DNA from: Fulvivirga ulvae
GTDB taxonomy: Bacteria > Bacteroidota > Bacteroidia > Cytophagales > Cyclobacteriaceae
Reading direction: 5' to 3'
Length of the DNA: 64,000 bases
Assembly (NCBI RefSeq): GCF_021389975.1
Contig: NZ_CP089981.1
Span: forward strand, 310,001-374,000
Positions within the stretch are counted from its first letter, which is position 1. Each line of letters opens with the position of its first letter. Positions 51,640 to 59,998 of this stretch are shown here, in pieces. The notes below the pieces were generated by a model. The model saw only the letters and a list, made by a program, of their open reading frames with translations. It was not told the DNA's origin and searched no databases. The position numbers and the translations under genes were made by a program.

Positions 51640-53895
51640 ATGGATTATCTTAAAAGCCTTAATGAGCCGCAGTACGAGGGGGTGGTAAATACAGACGGTC
51701 CTACCATGATCATTGCAGGTGCCGGCTCAGGAAAAACAAGAGTACTTACATTTCGTATTGCCTATCTGATGGAAAAAAAAGGGGTTGACCCCTTTAATAT
51801 ACTGGCATTGACCTTTACGAATAAAGCTGCCAAAGAAATGCGTAACCGAATAGAAAAGGTAGTAGGTACTGAAGCAAGAAATCTTTGGATGGGTACTTTC
51901 CACTCCGTTTTTGCCCGGATCTTAAGAGCAGAGGCCGATAAACTCGGCTACCCCAGCAATTTCACTATCTATGATGCTGATGACTCCAAGCAGTTGATCA
52001 AAACAATTGTCAAAGAGCTAAACCTTGACGACAAAATCTATAAACCTAACGTCGTTTTTAACAGGATATCAGGTGCCAAGAACAGACTTATATCATGGAA
52101 AGAATATTTAAGAAACCCGGTATATAAGGCAGATGATGAAAGTAACATGAAACCTGAGCTTGGAAGGATATATAAAATATACTCAGAGAGATGTTTTAAA
52201 GCCGGAGCCATGGACTTTGATGATCTGTTATTTAACACCAATGTGCTCTTCAAAGATCATTTGGATGTATTAAATAAGTACCAGCAACGCTTCCATTATG
52301 TGATGGTAGATGAGTTTCAGGATACCAACGTATCCCAATATCTTATAACAAAAAAATTATCAGCCGTAAGGCAAAACATTTGCGTTGTCGGTGATGACGC
52401 ACAAAGCATTTATGCATTCCGGGGTGCAGACATCCAAAATATTCTGAATTTTGAAAAGGATTATTCCGACTTGCGGATTATTAAGCTGGAACAGAATTAC
52501 AGATCTACCAAGACCATTGTAAATGCGGCCAATTCAATCATTGGCAAAAACAGGGCCCAGCTCAAAAAAAATGTATGGACGGATAACGATGACGGTACTT
52601 TAATAGAACTGCTTAAAGCTACCTCTGATAACGAAGAAGGAAAGCTGGTTGCATCCTCTATATTCGAAGAAAAAATGCAGAATCAATTAAAAAACAGTGA
52701 TTTTGCCATTCTTTACCGCACCAACAGTCAGTCCAGGGCTATGGAAGAAGCCCTTAGACGCATGAATATCAAATACAAAATTGTTGGCGGGCTCTCCTTC
52801 TATCAGCGAAAAGAAATAAAGGACCTGATGGCCTACCTTCGGTTTGCAATCAACCATAACGATGAGCAATCCTTAAGGAGAATCATCAATTATCCCAAAC
52901 GAGGCATCGGTGACAGCAGTGTGGATAAAATAATCGTAGCCGCCAATGACCATGACATGAGCCTTTGGGATGTATTAAACAACATCAGCTCATTTCTTCC
53001 CGGTAGAGCAGCAAATGCTGTTATTGATTTTGTTGCACTTATAAAGAGGTTTAAGTACGATATTGAAAGCAAAGATGCTTATGAAGCAGCCTCACTTATA
53101 GCCAAGGGTTCGGGTATACTCAAAGAACTGTATGCAGATAAGACTGTTGAGGGCCTGAGCCGTTATGAAAACGTGCAGGAATTACTCAATGCAGTAAAGG
53201 AGTATGTGGATGATCCCGAAAAGGAAGACAAGTCTTTAGGGGCTTTCCTCCAGGAGATTGCTCTCATCACCGGCGTGGACAATGACAAAGACGATGATGA
53301 TGAAAAGGTAACTCTTATGACCATACACATGGCAAAAGGACTGGAGTTTAAGAACGTTTACATTGTCGGGCTTGAGGAAGACCTCTTCCCTTCCCAAATG
53401 ATGCTCAGTAGCCGCGCGGACCTGGAAGAAGAGCGCCGTCTGTTCTATGTAGCCATTACTCGTGCGGAAAGAAAGCTTTTTATGTCATATGCTTTGTCCA
53501 GATATCGTTTCGGGCGCTTAAAGAACTGTGAACCTAGCCGTTTCATTGATGAAATCGATCCGGAATTTATTAAAGTAAGTAAAAAATACAGTAAGAATGA
53601 GCCTGTAGTGGACACTAACAATTACACCAAAAGTTTTGTTAGTGGTATGAGAAAGACCACGACCTCTCAACCCGTTGTAAAAAGAACCAACTATAAACCG
53701 TCAGCAGATTTTGAACCCAGCGACACTTCAGGTTTACAGGCAGGGATGAAGGTAGAACATCCTAAATTTGGATATGGTATGGTCATGGAAATGGATGAAA
53801 GCGGAGCAAACCGAAAGGCCAAAGTTAATTTTGATGACTTTGGAGAAAAGACTTTATTACTTAGTTTTGCTAAATTAAAGATACACTCTAATTAG
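51640..53895 (+). CDS. UvrD/PcrA-type ATP-dependent DNA helicase
   Basis: This 751-residue superfamily-1A 3'-5' helicase has motif I IIAGAGSGKTRVLTFR, Ia ALTFTNKAAKEMRNR, II VMVDEFQDTN, III VVGDDAQSIYAFRGAD, IV LEQNYRSTKTIVNAAN, V VTLMTIHMAKGLEFKNVYIVG and VI RRLFYVAITRAERKL. The C-terminal ~60 residues (LQAGMKVEHPKFGYGMVMEM) form the Tudor-like domain by which PcrA/UvrD contacts RNA polymerase. It acts in nucleotide excision repair, replication restart and removal of stalled polymerase. It is first in the operon with DUF4290 and murA. Confidence 0.94.
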   Translation: MDYLKSLNEPQYEGVVNTDGPTMIIAGAGSGKTRVLTFRIAYLMEKKGVDPFNILALTFTNKAAKEMRNRIEKVVGTEARNLWMGTFHSVFARILRAEADKLGYPSNFTIYDADDSKQLIKTIVKELNLDDKIYKPNVVFNRISGAKNRLISWKEYLRNPVYKADDESNMKPELGRIYKIYSERCFKAGAMDFDDLLFNTNVLFKDHLDVLNKYQQRFHYVMVDEFQDTNVSQYLITKKLSAVRQNICVVGDDAQSIYAFRGADIQNILNFEKDYSDLRIIKLEQNYRSTKTIVNAANSIIGKNRAQLKKNVWTDNDDGTLIELLKATSDNEEGKLVASSIFEEKMQNQLKNSDFAILYRTNSQSRAMEEALRRMNIKYKIVGGLSFYQRKEIKDLMAYLRFAINHNDEQSLRRIINYPKRGIGDSSVDKIIVAANDHDMSLWDVLNNISSFLPGRAANAVIDFVALIKRFKYDIESKDAYEAASLIAKGSGILKELYADKTVEGLSRYENVQELLNAVKEYVDDPEKEDKSLGAFLQEIALITGVDNDKDDDDEKVTLMTIHMAKGLEFKNVYIVGLEEDLFPSQMMLSSRADLEEERRLFYVAITRAERKLFMSYALSRYRFGRLKNCEPSRFIDEIDPEFIKVSKKYSKNEPVVDTNNYTKSFVSGMRKTTTSQPVVKRTNYKPSADFEPSDTSGLQAGMKVEHPKFGYGMVMEMDESGANRKAKVNFDDFGEKTLLLSFAKLKIHSN

Positions 53896-53915
53896 GAGTA
53901 TAAACCACCCTTTAT

Positions 53916-54557
53916 ATGGAATATAACACTAGTCAACCTCCTTTGATCTTAAGAGAATACGGAAGGAATGTTCAGAAACTTGTTGAATACATAAAAACTA
54001 TTCAGGATAAAGACAAAAGAACTGAGAGTGCCGAGACTCTTATTGAGTTGATGAAACAGGTGACCCCAACAGTGAAAGAAACACCGGAAACAAGCCAAAA
54101 GCTGTGGGATGACCTTTACATCATGTCAAACTTTGATCTGGACTTGGATGCCCCCTATCCCATGCCTGAAAAGGAAGTGCTGAACAAAAAGCCTAAAAGA
54201 CTGGATTACTCCAAGCATGACGTAAAATTTAAACACTACGGCAAAAACATCGAGTTGCTAATAAAAGAAGCCATTAAAAAGGAAGATCCTGTTGAACGCG
54301 AAGATGCCATTATATATATAGGCAAACTCATGAAAAGTTTCTACAGCAGCTGGAACAAAGAGGTTATTGATGATTCGGTAATCTTGGAAAACATCAAAAC
54401 TATTTCAAAAGGAGAACTAACCATTGACCTTGATAAGGTTAAGGAGGACAACCTGTTTGAAAAACTTTACTCCAACAAACGACGAAGCGCCAGACCTGCT
54501 TCCGGCAAATCAAGCGATAGAAAAAGTAGCAACCGAAATAGAAGAAAAAGAAATTAA
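53916..54557 (+). CDS. DUF4290 family protein
   Basis: This 213-residue soluble protein matches the Bacteroidota-specific DUF4290: MEYNTSQPPLILREYGRNVQKLVEYIKTI with DKDKRTESAETLIELMKQV and the duplicate-like VKFKHYGKNIELLIKEAIKK with EREDAIIYIGKLMKSFY. The two halves look like a repeated helical module. A basic, low-complexity tail (SNKRRSARPASGKSSDRKSS) could bind nucleic acid. Function unknown. It is coupled to murA by TAATG (stop and start share one base), and the helicase lies 20 bases upstream. Confidence 0.88.
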   Translation: MEYNTSQPPLILREYGRNVQKLVEYIKTIQDKDKRTESAETLIELMKQVTPTVKETPETSQKLWDDLYIMSNFDLDLDAPYPMPEKEVLNKKPKRLDYSKHDVKFKHYGKNIELLIKEAIKKEDPVEREDAIIYIGKLMKSFYSSWNKEVIDDSVILENIKTISKGELTIDLDKVKEDNLFEKLYSNKRRSARPASGKSSDRKSSNRNRRKRN

Positions 54558-55867
54558 TGAGTTCTTTTAAGATCCAGGGAGGAAAAAAACTAAAGGGGGA
54601 TATTATTCCGCAAGGCGCTAAGAATGAGGCTTTGCAGATCATAGCAGCAACACTACTTACCCCAGAACCTGTAACAATACACAGGATACCTGACATCAGG
54701 GATGTTAATAAACTCATCGAACTTATAGGCGACCTCGGAGCTACTGTTGAAAAGCTTGACTCGGAATCGTACAGGTTTACGGCAAAGGAAATAGATGTAG
54801 CCTACCTGGAATCAGATGAGTTTAAAACGAAAGCAGCATCGCTCAGAGGTTCAATTATGATCCTTGGCCCACTGTTGGCCCGTTACGGGGCCGCAAAGAT
54901 ACCTCGCCCAGGGGGTGACAAGATAGGCAGGCGAAGGCTCGACACACACTTCCTTGGGTTTGAAAAGCTGGGGGCAAAATTCAACTACTCTTCAAAGGAA
55001 AGCTTCTACAAAATTGATGCTTCAAACCTTCAGGGTTGCTACATTCATCTCGATGAAGCTTCGGTTACAGGTACCGCCAACATACTTATGGCATCTGTAC
55101 TTGCCAAAGGGAAAACAACTATCTATAATGCTGCCTGTGAACCTTATATTCAACAGCTTAGCAAAATGCTGGTCAGAATGGGTGCCAATATCAACGGTAT
55201 CGGGTCAAACCTGCTTACGATCGAAGGTGTTGAATCACTGGGAGGCACTGTCCATACCCTGCTGCCAGATATGATCGAAGTGGGTAGTTTCATAGGACTG
55301 GCTGCTATGACCCAATCTGAGATCACAGTGAAGAGTGCAGGCGTTGAGCATCTTGGCCTAATTCCTGATGTATTCAGGCGGTTGGGAATAAAGCTTGAAA
55401 TAAAGGGTGATGATATTTTCATTCCGGAGCAAAAAAACTACCAGATCGACACATTTATTGACGGCTCAATACTTACCGTAGCTGATGCTCCATGGCCGGG
55501 TTTTACACCGGATTTGCTAAGTATAGTACTGGTAACAGCCATACAAGCCAAAGGAACTGTACTTATACATCAAAAAATGTTTGAAAGCCGGTTATTCTTT
55601 GTAGACAAACTGATCGACATGGGAGCACAAATTATCCTTTGTGACCCTCACCGGGCTACCGTCATCGGCCTTGATAGAAAACAACAGCTTAAAGGTATAA
55701 AAATGTCTTCTCCTGATATCAGAGCGGGTGTTTCATTGCTCATAGCGGCTCTTTCGGCTGATGGAGAAAGTGTAATATCCAACGTTGAGCAGATTGATCG
55801 TGGCTATCAGAATATTGATGAAAGACTAAACCGTTTGGGAGCAGATATTCAGAGGCTTGAACAATAG
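54557..55867 (+). CDS. murA: UDP-N-acetylglucosamine 1-carboxyvinyltransferase (Asp-type active site)
   Basis: This 436-residue enzyme catalyses the first committed step of peptidoglycan synthesis. The N-terminal GGKKLKGDIIPQGAKNEAL contains the conserved Lys-Asn. The flexible loop that in E. coli is PGGC(115)TIG reads PGGDKIGRRRLD here, with Asp121 (codon 54917-54919) in place of the cysteine that fosfomycin alkylates. Downstream the family motifs are present (EASVTGTANILMA, MIEVGSFIGLAAM, and DIRAGVSLLIAALSADGESVI). The Cys-to-Asp form remains active in other bacteria and is fosfomycin-insensitive. It overlaps DUF4290 by one base. Confidence 0.95.
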   Translation: MSSFKIQGGKKLKGDIIPQGAKNEALQIIAATLLTPEPVTIHRIPDIRDVNKLIELIGDLGATVEKLDSESYRFTAKEIDVAYLESDEFKTKAASLRGSIMILGPLLARYGAAKIPRPGGDKIGRRRLDTHFLGFEKLGAKFNYSSKESFYKIDASNLQGCYIHLDEASVTGTANILMASVLAKGKTTIYNAACEPYIQQLSKMLVRMGANINGIGSNLLTIEGVESLGGTVHTLLPDMIEVGSFIGLAAMTQSEITVKSAGVEHLGLIPDVFRRLGIKLEIKGDDIFIPEQKNYQIDTFIDGSILTVADAPWPGFTPDLLSIVLVTAIQAKGTVLIHQKMFESRLFFVDKLIDMGAQIILCDPHRATVIGLDRKQQLKGIKMSSPDIRAGVSLLIAALSADGESVISNVEQIDRGYQNIDERLNRLGADIQRLEQ

Positions 55868-55928
55868 AAAAGTAAGTTTGTTAATAAAAAAGTAACTAAC
55901 TTATTAACTAAATCAACCCGATCAAATA

Positions 55929-56747
55929 ATGGAATATATTGAACAGCTTAAACTGTTTCTGGCCACTCAAGGTACGGAAATAGGATTGGCAATTATTAAA
56001 GGAGTCCTGGTACTTGTAATTGGTCTGCAGGTGGTCAGATTTCTTTCCAGAGGATTTAACAAGTTTCTGGAAAAAAGAGATACCGATGCCTCGCTCACCC
56101 CATTCCTCAGAAGTTTATTTCACAACCTTTTACTGGTACTCCTTATACTGAGTGTACTGGCCACACTCGGCATACAGATGACATCATTTGTAGCTATCAT
56201 TGGTGCTGCAGGTCTTGCTGTTGGACTGGCTCTTCAAGGCACCCTTCAAAATTTTGCTGGTGGAGTTATCATTCTCACTATCAAACCTTTCAAAGTAGGC
56301 GACTACATCGAAGGTGGTGGCCATTCAGGTACCATTAAAGAGATACAGATTTTCAACACAATTCTGGCAACCCCTGACAACGTACAGATCGTAATCCCGA
56401 ATGGGAAGCTTTCAAATGACTCCATCAAAAACTACTCTGCCAATGATAACAGAAGAGTGGACCTTGTATTTGGCATAGGCTATGGTGATGACATTAAAAA
56501 GGCCAAGGAGATACTTGAAAACATGGTTAAAAATGACGAGCGCGTGTTAAGTGAGCCCGAACCCACAGTAACCGTAGCAAGTCTGGGTGACAGTTCGGTA
56601 AACTTCAATGTACGCCCCTGGGTAAACAGAGCTGATTACTGGTCTCTATATTGGGATTTTCAGGAACGCGTAAAGCTTGAATTTGATAAAAATGGCATCT
56701 CCATTCCTTTCCCTCAAAGAGATGTGCATATTTATAATGAAAAATGA
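55929..56747 (+). CDS. MscS-family mechanosensitive ion channel
   Basis: This 272-residue protein has MscS architecture: TM1 (LAIIKGVLVLVIGLQVVRFLS), TM2 (LFHNLLLVLLILSVLATLGI), the glycine/alanine-rich pore helix TM3 (FVAIIGAAGLAVGLALQGTLQNFAGG), then IKPFKVGDYIEGGGHSGTIKEI and a C-terminal domain ending near GISIPFPQRDVHIYNEK. It is closer to E. coli MscS than the protein at 19-20 kb. It releases solutes on hypo-osmotic shock. It follows murA by 61 bases and ends at a terminator, the last gene of that operon. Confidence 0.93.
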   Translation: MEYIEQLKLFLATQGTEIGLAIIKGVLVLVIGLQVVRFLSRGFNKFLEKRDTDASLTPFLRSLFHNLLLVLLILSVLATLGIQMTSFVAIIGAAGLAVGLALQGTLQNFAGGVIILTIKPFKVGDYIEGGGHSGTIKEIQIFNTILATPDNVQIVIPNGKLSNDSIKNYSANDNRRVDLVFGIGYGDDIKKAKEILENMVKNDERVLSEPEPTVTVASLGDSSVNFNVRPWVNRADYWSLYWDFQERVKLEFDKNGISIPFPQRDVHIYNEK

Positions 56748-56767
56748 ACCTAAAAGCTCAAGAAATC

Positions 56768-56803
56768 AAAAAGGCCTCTGAATCTAAACCGGAGGCCTTT
56801 TTT
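56768..56803 (+). terminator. Rho-independent terminator after mscS
   Basis: AAAAGGCCTC pairs with GAGGCCTTTT around a 12-14-base loop, with T residues after. It insulates the aromatic operon promoter that begins ~65 bases downstream. Confidence 0.9.
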
Positions 56804-56869
56804 ATATCATAAATTCTGCTTATTTCAAACGGTTGCAGAAAAAATTTAATCTATTTTTTAAAATATCAC

Positions 56870-56901
56870 TTGCATTTAAGAAAAGAATCTAACTACATTT
56901 G
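56870..56901 (+). promoter_or_regulatory. Promoter of the aromatic amino acid operon
   Basis: An exact -7 element TACATTTG (56894-56901) follows a TTG-containing -33 element (TTGC, 56870-56873) by about 20 bases. Transcription would begin near 56907, leaving a ~170-base leader that contains the short leader peptide and the attenuator. Confidence 0.68.
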
Positions 56902-56919
56902 TTTTAACAAGAGCAAAAA

Positions 56920-56994
56920 ATGAACAATACGTTTACCATATACTTTAGCTATTTCTTTTTCTATCTGCAGAAGAAGGGCTGGAGATATATGTAA
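56920..56994 (+). CDS. Aromatic leader peptide (attenuator peptide), 24 aa
   Basis: A 24-codon ORF (ATG 56920 to TAA 56994) lies just downstream of the promoter and upstream of an intrinsic terminator. Its residues include 5 Phe, 4 Tyr and 1 Trp out of 24, densest in the run IYFSYFFFYL (codons 7-16). The only following protein genes are those of Phe/Tyr biosynthesis. Such an ORF fits a classic leader peptide in which ribosome stalling at uncharged Phe or Tyr codons controls the downstream terminator. It has no Shine-Dalgarno sequence, as normal for this phylum, but an A-rich stretch (GCAAAAAATG) precedes the start. The peptide itself probably has no function. Confidence 0.85.
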   Translation: MNNTFTIYFSYFFFYLQKKGWRYM

Positions 56995-57029
56995 ACTCTT
57001 AATGACATATAACATCTAAAAGCCCTTCT
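56972..57029 (+). promoter_or_regulatory. Predicted antiterminator of the aromatic operon
   Basis: AGAAGGGCT (56972-56980, inside leader codons 18-21) is exactly complementary to AGCCCTTCT (57021-57029). The intervening sequence adds an inner stem TATATGT (56986-56992) with ACATATA (57005-57011). The distal strand is also the 5' arm of the terminator, so the two folds exclude one another. A ribosome stalled within codons 5-14 leaves 56972-56980 free; one that reaches the stop codon would cover it. Confidence 0.8.
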
Positions 57030-57050
57030 TAACCGAAGGGCTTTTTTTTT
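57018..57050 (+). terminator. Attenuator terminator upstream of pheA
   Basis: AAAAGCCCTTC (57018-57028) pairs with GAAGGGCTTTT (57035-57045) around a 6-base loop and is followed by a long T run to 57050. It lies 30 bases before the pheA ATG and after no gene other than the leader peptide, so it must act as a conditional terminator. Confidence 0.9.
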
Positions 57051-57080
57051 GCCCGATTTAAAAAAACAATAAAACAGAAA

Positions 57081-57908
57081 ATGAAAATAGCAATTCAAGG
57101 CATAAGAGGAGCATTCCACGAAGCAGCGGCCAAAAAACATTTCGGCGACCACATTGAGATCGTAGAATGCAGCACATTTAAAAAGCTGTGCGAAACTCTC
57201 AAGGTTGGCGATGCGGACAGTGCCCTGATGGCTATTGAAAACACCATTGCCGGCAGCATCCTGGGCAACTACGCTTTAATCCATGAATACAGGTTTCATG
57301 TGCTTGGAGAGGTATACCTTAATATTAAAATGAACCTGATGACTATTCCGGGAGTTGCGCTTTCAGATATTAAGGTGGTAGAGTCGCACCCCATTGCACT
57401 TCAGCAGTGCCAGGAGTACATTCACCAAAACCTGAATGCCACTTGCAAAGAATCTAATGATACAGCAGAAAGTGCCCGGGACCTTGCCCTTGCCGGAGAT
57501 TCAACTAAAGCTGTAATCGCATCAAAAATTTGTGCCGGACTTTACGGACTGGAGATAAAAGAAGAAGGCATTGAAACCCATAAGCAGAATTTTACCCGAT
57601 TCCTTGTATTGGGACGGGAAAATGACAAAAGCCTTGACAACAATAAAGCTTCTCTCCGCCTTCAACTGGGGCATGAGGTGGGCAGCCTGGCCAGTGTGCT
57701 GGTTGCCTTCAAGGACAATGATGTGAACCTGACAAAGATCCAGAGCATCCCTATAGTGGGCATGCCTTATGAATATTATTTTCATATCGATGTAGAGTGG
57801 GCCGACTATGCAAGATATCAAAGTGCGCTTACAGAGGTCAGTGCAAAAACACATTCGCTGAGCCTGCTTGGAGAGTATAAAAAATCAACATTTGAATTAA
57901 ATCAATAA
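57081..57908 (+). CDS. pheA: Prephenate dehydratase
   Basis: This 275-residue monofunctional enzyme converts prephenate to phenylpyruvate, the Phe-specific step. The N-terminal IAIQGIRGAFHEAAAKKHFG, the segment ALMAIENTIAGSILGNYALI, the catalytic TRF motif (NFTRFLVLGRE) and a C-terminal ACT domain (LGHEVGSLASVLVAFKDNDVNLTKIQSIPI) are present. The ACT domain implies allosteric inhibition by phenylalanine. There is no fused chorismate mutase; that activity lies in the last gene of the operon. It is the first structural gene after the attenuator. Confidence 0.95.
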   Translation: MKIAIQGIRGAFHEAAAKKHFGDHIEIVECSTFKKLCETLKVGDADSALMAIENTIAGSILGNYALIHEYRFHVLGEVYLNIKMNLMTIPGVALSDIKVVESHPIALQQCQEYIHQNLNATCKESNDTAESARDLALAGDSTKAVIASKICAGLYGLEIKEEGIETHKQNFTRFLVLGRENDKSLDNNKASLRLQLGHEVGSLASVLVAFKDNDVNLTKIQSIPIVGMPYEYYFHIDVEWADYARYQSALTEVSAKTHSLSLLGEYKKSTFELNQ

Positions 57909-57917
57909 CTAATAATC

Positions 57918-59108
57918 ATGATCATCAGCAAAGCAGAAAGACTAAACAGCGTGAAGGAATACTACTTTTCCTCTAAGCTACGTCAGATCAAGGAGCTTAA
58001 CGATAAGGGCATGGATATCCTCAATATGGCTATCGGCAGTCCTGACATGGCTCCTCATCAAACCGTAGTGGAAACACTCACGCAGGGTGCAATCAATAAT
58101 GGAATCCATGGTTATCAAAGCTACAAAGGCATTGATACTCTGAGAGATGCAATTAGCACTTATTATCAATCTGCTTATGGTGTATCACTGGACCCCAAGC
58201 ATGAAATTTTACCATTAATGGGTTCCAAAGAAGGGATCACCCATATCACACAGGCATTCATCAATCCTGGTGATACTGTATTGATCCCTGATCCCGGCTA
58301 TCCTACGTACCGCTCAGTTTCAGAGCTTGCCGGTGCAAATATTGAGGTTTACGACCTGTTGGAGGAGAATAATTACCAGCCTGATATAGAAAGCTTGAGA
58401 AAACTGGATTTGAGCAAAGTAAAACTAATGTGGATAAATTTTCCACATATGCCTACGGGAGCTGAACCCGATCCCGAGGTGATGAGAACTTTGATAAAGC
58501 TTGCAAAAGCGTACAAATTCCTGATCATTAATGACAATCCTTACAGCAGGATACTCATTGACAAGCCTTTCAGCATCTTCCAGGTAGAGGGAGCAGAAGA
58601 GGTGGCCCTCGAACTAAACTCTCTAAGCAAGTCACATAACATGGCTGGCTGGCGGTTAGGATGGGTAAGCGGAAAATCGACGTACATCGATACTATTCTT
58701 GGCATCAAGTCAAATGCAGACTCCGGCATGTTTTACCCTCTGCAAATGGCCGCCGCCAAAGCATTATTGCTGGGTGAAGACTGGTTCAGAGATTTGAACG
58801 AACAATATAGAAAAAGGCAACTCCTGATCTTTAAATTATTTGATCAACTGGATTGCACATATAACCCCAATCAGGTAGGCCTATTTGTATGGGCCAGAAT
58901 ACCTGACCATATAGACAATGTAGAAGAACTGGTGGATGACCTGATCTTTAATGCAGAGGTATTCATCACTCCAGGTAAAATTTTCGGCAAAAATGGTGAA
59001 CGTTATTTAAGAGCTTCACTTTGTAGCAACGAACAAAATATAGAGCTGGCATTAACCAGAATAAAAGCCTTTAAAATGGCGCTGAAAGAAAGGAAAGAAG
59101 CAGTATGA
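57918..59108 (+). CDS. PLP-dependent aminotransferase (probable aromatic aminotransferase)
   Basis: This 396-residue fold-type I aminotransferase has the PLP-binding Lys238 in LNSLSKSHNMAGWRLGW, with NMAIGSPDMAPH, LPLMGSKEGI, DPGYPTYRSV, NDNPYSRILID and an Arg-containing RYLRASLCSN near the C terminus. Its place between pheA and tyrA suggests it transaminates phenylpyruvate and 4-hydroxyphenylpyruvate (or prephenate) with glutamate; this is context-based. It begins 9 bases after pheA and overlaps the tyrA start by 4 (ATGA). Confidence 0.9.
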   Translation: MIISKAERLNSVKEYYFSSKLRQIKELNDKGMDILNMAIGSPDMAPHQTVVETLTQGAINNGIHGYQSYKGIDTLRDAISTYYQSAYGVSLDPKHEILPLMGSKEGITHITQAFINPGDTVLIPDPGYPTYRSVSELAGANIEVYDLLEENNYQPDIESLRKLDLSKVKLMWINFPHMPTGAEPDPEVMRTLIKLAKAYKFLIINDNPYSRILIDKPFSIFQVEGAEEVALELNSLSKSHNMAGWRLGWVSGKSTYIDTILGIKSNADSGMFYPLQMAAAKALLLGEDWFRDLNEQYRKRQLLIFKLFDQLDCTYNPNQVGLFVWARIPDHIDNVEELVDDLIFNAEVFITPGKIFGKNGERYLRASLCSNEQNIELALTRIKAFKMALKERKEAV

Positions 59109-59998
59109 ACATAGCGGTGATAGGTATAGGCCTGATTGGCGGAAGTATGGTTAAAGATCTTAGAAAGAGAAACTACATCGACAAGATCTTTGGTGTAGAT
59201 CTTAATCCGGATCACGGTAAGGAAGCTTTAATGTCAGGATTGGTAGATGAGGTCGTTGAATTGGACGCAGCACTTTCAAAAGCAGATCTTATTATTATTT
59301 CAATCCCGGTTGATGCAGCAAAACGTGTCGTCTTAGATATCCTTAGCAGCATCAATACGACTCAGATAGTTACTGATGTGGGTTCGACAAAAGGAGGGAT
59401 ATGTGAGGTAGTCAAAAACCATCCTATGAGAGGTCGGTTTGTCGCAGGGCACCCAATTGCAGGAACTGAGAACAGTGGTCCCGGAGCAGCCATAGAAGGA
59501 CTATTTCAAAACAAAACAGGCATTATATGTAACAGACATGAATCTGATGATGATGCATTAATGATCGTCGAAAATGTGTACAAACTATTGGGAATGAACC
59601 TTAACTATATGGATGCAGACGAGCATGATAAGCACATCGCTTATGTTTCGCACCTTTCACATATCAGTTCCTTTGCACTAGCCTTAACTGTACTGAATAT
59701 TGAAGAAAGTGAGAAAAATATATTCGATATGGCAGGGTCAGGCTTCAGCTCAACGGTTCGTTTGGCCAAGAGTTCGCCCGATATGTGGAAGCCGATATTC
59801 CAGCATAACTCTGCATACCTGGAGCGTGCACTTGATGAGTACATTGATCAGTTACATGATTTTAAAACATTCTTAAAACATAACAAGCAAGAAGATATCC
59901 ATCAGCTTATGACTAAAGCCAATGATATCAGAAGAATTTTAGACGGTAAAGTAAAAGAAGAAAACAAAAACATTATTGAACATGAAAAAACAACTTGA
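59105..59998 (+). CDS. tyrA: Prephenate dehydrogenase
   Basis: This 297-residue enzyme makes 4-hydroxyphenylpyruvate from prephenate with NAD(P)+. It starts with the Rossmann motif MNIAVIGIGLIGGSMVKDLRK and shows TDVGSTKGGICEVV, the active-site His in FVAGHPIAGTENSGPGAA, DEHDKHIAYVSHLSH and MAGSGFSSTVRLAKSSPDMW. It lacks the fused chorismate mutase of enteric TyrA. Its ATG lies within the end of the aminotransferase gene (overlap 4), and its own stop lies 17 bases inside the DAHP synthase gene. Confidence 0.95.
   Translation: MNIAVIGIGLIGGSMVKDLRKRNYIDKIFGVDLNPDHGKEALMSGLVDEVVELDAALSKADLIIISIPVDAAKRVVLDILSSINTTQIVTDVGSTKGGICEVVKNHPMRGRFVAGHPIAGTENSGPGAAIEGLFQNKTGIICNRHESDDDALMIVENVYKLLGMNLNYMDADEHDKHIAYVSHLSHISSFALALTVLNIEESEKNIFDMAGSGFSSTVRLAKSSPDMWKPIFQHNSAYLERALDEYIDQLHDFKTFLKHNKQEDIHQLMTKANDIRRILDGKVKEENKNIIEHEKTT

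Noticed and set aside
56980..56982. The single Trp codon of the leader as a tryptophan sensor
   Set aside because: Stalling there would cover the antiterminator strand 56972-56980 and promote termination, the opposite of a useful response; also no Trp gene is in the operon.
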